64,000 nt of DNA from Inia geoffrensis (lineage: Eukaryota > Chordata > Mammalia > Artiodactyla > Iniidae): NCBI GenBank assembly GCA_036417435.1, contig CM070904.1, positions 63,000,408 to 63,064,407 on the forward strand, in the 5' to 3' direction. This document shows positions 57,343 to 64,000 of the stretch, piece after piece. The translations under genes were made by a program, and so were the position numbers. Numbering within the stretch: the first letter of the stretch is position 1; each line of letters starts with the position of its first letter. The notes below the pieces were generated by a model that was not told where the DNA came from, searched no databases, and worked only from the letters and a program-made list of their open reading frames with translations.

Positions 57343-57554
57343 GGAAAGGGGGAATAATGATTGAGATACAGAACTTCAATTCCAATCTCCTCAGACTCTT
57401 GGTAGGATTTACCACCTTAATACTTTATGAGTGAATATAAATCCTGGCTCATATATCTCCACATGAATGCTTGATTGCCTCCTGAATATCAATTTCCATA
57501 AAAGTGAACAAATCTTCTCCACCACCATGGTCCTCTTCTCTCTACATCCTTCAT

Positions 57555-57655
57555 CTAGGTTGTAGCGTGATTACGAAGATTCAATGAAATGAGATATTTG
57601 CATGCAATATCTAGAATGGTGTCTGGCACAGCATTCAGCACTCAGGCACCGGCAT
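57555..57655 (-). mobile_element. MIR fragment
   Basis: TAGGTTGTAGCGTGATTACG, GATTCAATGAAATGAGATAT and GGTGTCTGGCACAGCATTCA follow antisense MIR order. Confidence 0.7.
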
Positions 57656-57669
57656 TACCGACTTTCCAG

Positions 57670-57840
57670 TTATCCACTTAGAAACCCAGTAGCATAGTCA
57701 ACAACTGCCTTTCCTTGGTTTCCCACATTTAATCAGTCCCCATATTCTGCCAGTTGTACAGTCAAATAATCATTCCTAACTGATCTCCCCGCCTCTAATC
57801 TCTCTTCTCTTCATTAGATTGGATTATAATGCTTTATACC
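57670..57840 (+). mobile_element. L2 fragment
   Basis: TCTCCCCGCCTCTAATCTCT preceded by TCATTCCTAACTGA and followed by ATTGGATTATAATGC resembles the L2 segment with the CTAACTGGTCTCCCTGCCTC motif. Weak but ordered. Confidence 0.45.
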
Positions 57841-58344
57841 TCTCTGTATCCCATATATGAGTACAAGTAGTTTATTCTACTCAGAGCTTTCAGCTATTAA
57901 ATAACCATTTCCTCAGAAAGAGAATGTGTGTACACAAAAGCTGTCTTCTCTAGATGACAGAAATTTTAAAAGTGTAATGGGAAATCCCAACAAATAAATA
58001 TTTCAGGTACTTTTAGCTTCAAAAATTTACAAGGCTCCAAAGCTATCCCATCTGTGGTACTACCTGTTTCCAGATCATGCCCCCTCATTTCGGCAACTGG
58101 AAAAAATCTTCCCTGTCACACCCCTGCCCTGCTGGGCAACCAATTGGATTAAAACTGTGGTTCTTGTCTAGGCCACTTCCCTGACAAGCCCCACTTCATT
58201 CTAGCCAATTTCATTCAAAGCTGCAAACCTAATCCTCAAGGAAATGTTCTCTGCTTTTTAGAGGAGACCCAGGTCATGCACCTAAACTAAGTAAGTGAAT
58301 TTGCCACTCATTCTGATGATTATAGATTCTCTTCTCAAGACAGA
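57841..58344. other. Unique sequence
   Basis: Nothing recognised. Confidence 0.4.
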
Positions 58345-58550
58345 CTATGTCATGTGGTAGAAAGAGCCTGGGCTCCAGAGTTAGACAGGCCTCAGTCCAA
58401 ATCCTGGTTCCACATCAGTGACTGTGTGACCCTGCCATCTCTGTTTTCTCATCTGCAGAGTGAGAACAAAATCTACTTAATAGTGTGGTTGAGATGAGTC
58501 ATTAAGATAGTATGGCACCTGGCACAATGAAGTCACTTAATAAATATGTT
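58345..58550 (-). mobile_element. MIR element, near full length
   Basis: GAAAGAGCCTGGGCTCCAGA, CAAATCCTGGTTCCACATCA, GACTGTGTGACCCTGCCATC and GGCACCTGGCACAATGAAGT with a TTAATAAATA end. Confidence 0.92.
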
Positions 58551-60219
58551 TCTTTATCTTTTTTATTAATATTTATTTTTGGCTCTCTCATCTTATGCCT
58601 TGAATTATTTTGAGAATCTTGGAAAAAAGCTTGGAGTCCTGCCAGTCATGACTTTAGCTCGTACTGAGCATTGTCATAAAGTTTCTTTGTTTTAATTTGG
58701 ACCATAATTCTTATAAATGGGCAGGACCAAGGTATTCAATTGGGTGGCTTCCTTAAGTTTCTGGGTGGGACTCAATTCAAGAAAAGAGTGAATGCCCAAA
58801 ACCTTTAGCCTTTTGTTTCTGTGAATAAGAGTCTTGTTGCTATAGGAAGTTTTTCTTAACATGTAATGCCAAATAGGAAATTCTTCCTTTGATTATATCA
58901 TTAACTCATAATATATCAAAACTCAAATATATCATTAACCTCAGAGCACTTCTAGGTGCCGTGAGAGTATAAATTATGTGCAAGTCATGGCCTCTGCTTT
59001 CAAAATACATGGAATAATTCTAGAACAATGAAGGAATATGTAAGATATAGCTAAACTGTGTGTTTCAGAATCTCGTTACTTAGAAAAGTTCAGAAGAGAC
59101 AGGAAAATTTCCCTAGTGATAGGGGAAAGTTTCAGCTTAGGGAAAAAAAAAAAAAAAAAAAAAAAAAACCACTTCTAATTCAAGAACGGAATGTCCACAG
59201 TGAATGTACCATCAAATACTAAGTTCACTATATTTGTTCCAAGTTGGATAGTTTCATTTTTCTTCTCAAGAACCCCACCTTCAGCCTTGCCCACTGGGCA
59301 AGTCAGCTCTGCAGCCCACCTGCCTGCAACCATCCTGGCACACACTTTCACTCCCCACCTTTACCTTCACTCCACCTTCTTCTCTTCTCAATTTTCTCCT
59401 GTGTCCTGTCCCCTCATAAACAAGCTCTGTGTTAGAAATTCGATCATGCCAAGGAATAGAATGACAAACTATTGACGTGTTGGAGCCAGATGGCATCTTG
59501 GACATCATAGACTATCCTCCCCTTCATCCACTGTATGCAGTTGAGGACTTTCCATCTTCTACTATTGTTCAGTTATTCATTATTTCACTTCAAAAATATC
59601 TAAGCCATCCTATCATATACAAAGTTCCCAGTAACTGTATTTACTGCTAAATCTCCCTTATCCTTAAGAGCCTTATTCCCTACCTTTTCTCTGTGTGATC
59701 GGTTTAGACAAAACTGAGAAATGGACAAAACTGTCTTTTGTACTCCTAGCCTCTTCATTCTTAGCCCATGTTCCCTTTCAGTGACCACCCCATCGTAGTT
59801 CCTCAAAGATTTCTTATTTCCCTTATCAATGGTTATCATTAGAGTCTTCAGTCACCCTAAGGTTTAATGGCCCATAACAGTATAACAGTTTTCTTTCATG
59901 AGGTAGTTAAATTTTAATTGGGGTCAAAGTTTTATATTACAAATAGAAGTCTAACGTATTTTGGACGTTAAGTCAAGGAGGATTTGGGGAGCCCCAAGAC
60001 TTTGGTGAGGACCTGAAGACACATTTTATAAGAGACCTGTTTTACCTACCTTCAAGTAATATAGATGATATACTTAAATAAAAGCTACCATTGAATACTG
60101 AAGTAACAGGGTAAAATGAAAACGAATCCCCTACCTTCAAAAGTGTTCCAGCTAAAACTGTATTGCTTCCTAGTTCCAAAGCCACCTTTGTTGTCTGCCC
60201 TAAAAAAATGGAGCTGGAA
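58551..60219. other. Unique sequence, 1.7 kb
   Basis: Contains an A run of about 26 at 59143-59168 without a recognisable retrotransposon body before it. Frames at 59191-59475 are pyrimidine-rich and not exon-like. Confidence 0.4.
59143..59168. repeat. Poly(A) tract, 26 bp
   Basis: Pure A run with no identifiable element upstream or TSD; could be expanded from a short A run. Confidence 0.95.
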
Positions 60220-60850
60220 TGTTGGAATATTTCTTCTTTGCAACGAGCACGATGTTAAACTTTGTCAGTAAGAGAACTGGAGAGACACTACAAGAGGAAC
60301 AGGACTTCTCCTACTGGTTCTGGTATCTTCCATTTGCTTCTTGTTCCTATCTCATGGCTGCCAGCTTCATGCTTGCATTTCTTCCAGTGGCACTCACCCT
60401 CTTCAAGTTTCTGTGGCATGTGTGCAGACAGCTTCTCATCAAGTTTCAGTAGCGCCTTGATTGACAGCTTCCCAATGAGTCTCACAAGTATCCCAGAAGC
60501 CAGTTTCCCAGCCTTGGCCCACCTGCACTTTGGAGGAGTGGTTCCTGCTTGTCCAGTATCTATGGATAAGTCCTAGTCTGGGCAACTGGATTGCAAAATT
60601 CTCTGCAATCCAGGGGTCCACAGCCACACCTTTTCCAATGTGGCCTTCCTTAATCTCAGCCTTGGGGAGGAGAGATCTTTTCCACATTTGTTCCCTCCTT
60701 GGGTACCCTCCTGAGCCCTAGAGTATTCTTTTGAGTTATCTTTACCCTTCATAGATCACCATCTGTTAGAATTAATTGCTCTTGACATAAAGCTTTCCCT
60801 GTTTAAATTACTCTAGGGTGCCTGTTTCCTGATTGACTTCTCATTGATAT
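60220..60850 (+). mobile_element. Possible LTR or MaLR-internal relic
   Basis: AAGCTTTCCCTGTTTAAATT, CTCTAGGGTGCCTGTTTCCT and GATTGACTTC resemble the 3' part of a MaLR/ERVL LTR. TTCTGGTATCTTCCATTTGC and TGGCATGTGTGCAGACAG lie upstream. No TSD; boundaries are guesses. Confidence 0.35.
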
Positions 60851-60989
60851 AAGAGAGGGGAGAAAAGATCTTCATTCCTGAGGAATAAACCTTCAAAGCA
60901 TTTGTTTAAAAACTGAAAGAATGCAAAGAACCAGAAAGATAGTTTGACTTTCTGCCAGAGTAATCTATTGCAAGTGAGCCCAATATCTT

Positions 60990-61204
60990 TTTTTTTTTTT
61001 TTTTTTTTTTTGTGGTACGCGGGCCTCTCACTGTTGTGGCCTCTCCCGTTGCAGAGCACAGACTCCGGATGCGCAGGCTCAGCGGCCATGGCTCACGGGC
61101 CCAGCTGCTCTGTGGCACGTGGGATCTTCCCGGACCGGGGCACGAACCCATGTCCCCTGCATCAGCAGGCGGACTGTCAACCACTGCGCCACCAGGGAAG
61201 CCCA
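60990..61204 (-). mobile_element. Young CHR-type SINE
   Basis: Perfect 13-bp TSD AGCCCAATATCTT at 60977-60989 and 61205-61217. T run of about 22 at the left. Complete body in reverse complement with B box GGTTCGTGCCC. Confidence 0.97.
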
Positions 61205-61217
61205 AGCCCAATATCTT

Positions 61218-61589
61218 GATTACAATAAATGAGATAGAACAAAAGGCAGTGAACATTCATATTTTAGAAAAAAAGGATTTTCATATTAAACCTGCAATAA
61301 AATAAAGCAAAACGAACAAACAAAATCAAAAATTCAAACCTCAATACACAAGGGCCTTAATTGTCAAGTTTCAGTATTGCTGTGCCCAAATGGTTATCTT
61401 CTATATTTAGTTTAAAAAATTATCTGGGGGATCAAGGAAGAGGATGCCTGAATAATTAGACTTTTACATTTGTTTTCTGTGAAAATATTGGCACAAAAAT
61501 ATGCCACAAACAGGACCTGCTGGAAGTATAAGGTCTGCAGTCATGATACTTTGCACATGGTGTTCATAGTTTCACTCTTTGACTCACAG
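61218..61589. other. AT-rich unique sequence
   Basis: Nothing recognised. Confidence 0.4.
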
Positions 61590-61680
61590 AGAATGAGAAT
61601 CATAATACCTGTCTCATGGAGTTATTATAAAGATCAGTACCTAGGACAGTGCTTGCCACATAGCAACTTCTCCAAAAGTC
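61590..61680 (-). mobile_element. MIR fragment
   Basis: GAGAATCATAATACCTGTCT, CATGGAGTTATTATAAAGAT and GACAGTGCTTGCCACATAGC. Confidence 0.78.
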
Positions 61681-61734
61681 TATTTTTTGTGGTTATTGCT
61701 GTTCATCGTGACTTCTTTTTTATTATATTGAGTA

Positions 61735-62050
61735 TTATAGCAAGAAACTTTCAGTTGCTAGTAACAGAAAATCCAACCCAAATAAGCTTAAACAATCAAA
61801 AAAGTGCTTTGGGGACTACATAATAAGGAAGTCAAGAGGTGAAGGGAAAGTGAGCTATGTATTCCAAAGCAGAGTCCTGAAATTCACTCAGATTAGATTG
61901 GCTTGGGTCACATGCTCACCCCAATAGCAAAGTTCAGAGAAATGTAATGTGCTGACTGGCTTAAGCCAATCTTAGCTTACCTGTGAAATCAGGGGTGTTT
62001 TCCCAAACTGCACATAGGCTATAAGGGGGAAAAGGAAAAAGCAATATGGA
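61735..62050 (+). mobile_element. Ancient dispersed repeat, second copy
   Basis: GCTAGTAACAGAAAATCCAA, CCAAATAAGCTTAAACAATC, GATTGGCTTGGGTCACATGC and CTGGCTTAAGCCAATCTTAG correspond in order to the element at 16385-16975, same orientation. Family not named. Confidence 0.6.
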
Positions 62051-62204
62051 TGTTGCATAGAAAAATAAAAAGATGTTGCTTAAATAATTTAATTTCCCTT
62101 GCCTATTTTTCCTGTAAAGCTTGTATAAATTCACATTATGATTTTATAGAGATAGTGAATACAAATATAACAAAGAATAAACAACAACAATAATCTCACA
62201 TAGT

Positions 62205-62365
62205 CTCATCATGTGCTCAGTGTTTTAAATGCTTTAGATATGCTCATTCATTCAATCCTCAAAACTACCACAAGATTTAAGCAAGGAGCTATCCAAGAAT
62301 GGAATCAGGATTTGAAACTTAGACAATAAGGCTCCAGAAACTGTGTGCCTAACCCTTCTGTTAGA
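62205..62365 (+). mobile_element. MIR fragment with core partly deleted
   Basis: TCAGTGTTTTAAATGCTTTA, CATTCATTCAATCCTCAAAA and ATGGAATCAGGATTTGAAAC keep MIR order; the GAGGAAACTGAGG core is absent. Confidence 0.68.
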
Positions 62366-62833
62366 CGGTCTCTCAACAAAGCGGTGATACTTAATTCCTC
62401 TGGTGTGCTACAGAAATGTTGTGGAGCTTGGTTCTATGGTGCCCTCTGTCCAGGGGTGATCAGCACAGAGCAATTGATGAATGAAGGACTAACGAGTAAA
62501 TGAATGACTTGGGAAGGAGGTGTTCTAGAAAGCTTTTTTTTTTTTTTTTTCCATTCAAACAATATTTTAAAACCTGAAACCCAATGACAAGAGACAAAGC
62601 ACATAGGCCACTCACCAACAGAGTAATCTGAAGTTCTCCAGTCACATTCTACTCAGCTTCCAAACCTTAAGAGCATCCTCAAATTGTAAAGTCAGAGATG
62701 ATCTTGGATCTAGGATCTCTAATTCCAAAGATTAGAAAACTGTCAACACCATCAATTGAGAAAATCAATCTGAGTCTCAGATTCTTCCCCTGTGAAGTAA
62801 AGGAATACAACAAGGTTATCTAAAGAACAGCAT

Positions 62834-62834
<1 letters not shown>
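62366..62834. other. Unique sequence
   Basis: T run at about 62536-62551. A short MIR-like stretch may lie at 62760-62825. No exon. Confidence 0.4.
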
Positions 62835-62883
<49 letters not shown>

Positions 62884-62892
62884 ACACACACA
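62835..62892. repeat. (CA)n microsatellite, 58 bp
   Basis: About 28 CA units with a single TA interruption at 62879. The histidine/threonine-repeat frame across it is an artefact. Confidence 0.97.
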
Positions 62893-64000
62893 ATTACTCC
62901 TACACTTCTAGCACTACCTCAATTTTTCCCCCTCAAACAATAGCTTGTGATTTTACTTGGAACCCACGTTTATTAAATCTTTCATCATGCCTCTGGCATC
63001 CCTCCAAATATGATCAAACGTAAAAGGAACGTAACTGGTAAACCAAAGAATAAATAACACACAAGAAATCTTGAAATCTCTCTGCAAGATTCAGCTGGTT
63101 AATCCTCCCAACAACCCCCTGGAGTCAAGCTAATCGTTTTCAAAGGTCAGATCTTTGAAAGCCTGACTAATTTTATTGAAGCTATAGAAAAACCCAGAGT
63201 TTAAGGATTATCCTTCCTGTCTCTCCCTCTTTTCTCTTTTCTCACTGCATTGTGTCGTAGAGGCTATAGATGGGCTAACATGTTTTTTATCTCCTTATTT
63301 ATATAGAATTACAAATTGGAACTATTAATCCTGCTAATGTTAGAAACTATATCAGGGCTAAATTACTGTACTGTGTGCTCGCATAGAAAATTATTGATGA
63401 CCTTAAGCACCTCACAGCAATTTCAATTTCATAAATTTATAAATCCAAAATAAATATGTTTCAGGTAATGCAAAAGCACCATTCATAAATTCTGGACCTT
63501 TGTGAAGGATCCAGGTAACTTCTATTTTCTCTATTCTAATAGCTAAATCATTTTCTGGGTTTCTCAGCTTAGAAAGAAAGTGCCTATGAGACTCATTCTT
63601 TTGGTTGGTGATTCTCATGAACCTCAGACAAGAGAAATCCCAGTACATAGATCAAAATGAAAGGGCCATTTGGCAATAAGCTATTGCTACCTTGGCCACT
63701 AAAAGAGAAAGTAGAATGTATAATACCTGAAACAACCCTTTCCGTGGTGAGGTACCTTCATTCCCTGATGAAATTCTGTCAATTTATAGAGATATTTTTA
63801 GGGAGACCTAGATAGTTCACCTTGTATCCTGTAGAAAGTATCATGGATTTTTATTTTATGAGATTTACTTAGCAATCCATAACAGATGAGAAAGGAAAAA
63901 AATTGAAGGCTAAGTAAGTCTGCAGAAACAAAATGTGCACTGTCATCTTCCTTAACTAATGGCATTGAATCTGTTCCAAGGCTGCCCTTTTTTTCTAAAT
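62893..64000. other. Unique sequence, 1.1 kb
   Basis: 63095-63140 is faintly MIR-like. 63270-63500 is AT-rich, repeat-free and holds TAAT-type cores, so it may be slow-evolving. No exon supported before the window ends. Confidence 0.4.

Noticed and set aside
62832..63023. Protein with a Thr/His repeat
   Set aside because: The repeat is the translation of a (CA)n microsatellite.
1..64000. Bacterial or viral gene cluster, operon or defence system
   Set aside because: No dense ORFs, ribosome-binding sites or operon spacing; the repeat content is entirely mammalian.

Overview
The window is non-coding nuclear DNA from a mammal, almost certainly a cetacean and probably a toothed whale. The main evidence is 21 copies of tRNA-derived CHR-type SINEs. 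Most of these belong to one young subfamily: about 200 bp, a recognisable A box and B box, a GC-rich body, a short A tail and clean target-site duplications (TSDs). CHR SINEs are restricted to whales, hippos and ruminants; placing the sequence in toothed whales is my inference from how common and well preserved this subfamily is. The background is AT-rich and CpG-poor and carries typical mammalian fossils: MIR, L2, L1M, MER5A, Tigger1, MLT1 and other LTRs.

I found no protein-coding gene or RNA gene that I can defend. Open frames of 60-220 codons fall inside SINEs (the same three frames recur at every copy), inside decayed L1 sequence, or in unique DNA without convincing splice context. The window is best read as intergenic or deep intronic.

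Layout. 1-5.9 kb: a SINE, then an old L1M interrupted by a younger L1 that is itself interrupted by a Tigger1 DNA transposon, then a 497-bp solo LTR and MIR/L2 relics. 5.9-14.6 kb: AT-rich unique DNA with L1M, MIRs, two SINEs and an MLT1 LTR. 14.6-23.4 kb: the most SINE-dense part, ending in a cluster where a SINE and an L1 entered at adjoining sites and a third element landed inside the L1. 23.4-34 kb: mostly unique DNA, with L1 fragments and a 0.27-kb tandem duplication holding two (TA)n tracts. 34-43 kb: the quietest part; 40.3-42.9 kb lacks recognised repeats and holds the best candidate regulatory sequences. 43-54 kb: six young or long SINEs, a short L1 with a possible 3' transduction, an LTR with TATA and polyadenylation signals, MER5A copies and an L1 with a perfect 16-bp TSD. 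54-64 kb: a 20-bp-class hairpin, two L1 3' ends in head-to-head orientation forming a large inverted repeat, MIR/L2 relics, an LTR-like block, one more SINE and a (CA)n tract.

The elements form a layered record of insertion: MIR/L2/MER5A first, then L1M, MLT1 and Tigger1, then older and long CHR SINEs and late L1s, and last the young CHR SINEs. All family names come from recall of consensus sequences and not from a database search, so edges are accurate to a few bases where a TSD is quoted and to about 20-50 bases elsewhere. I see no sign of a new multi-gene system here.
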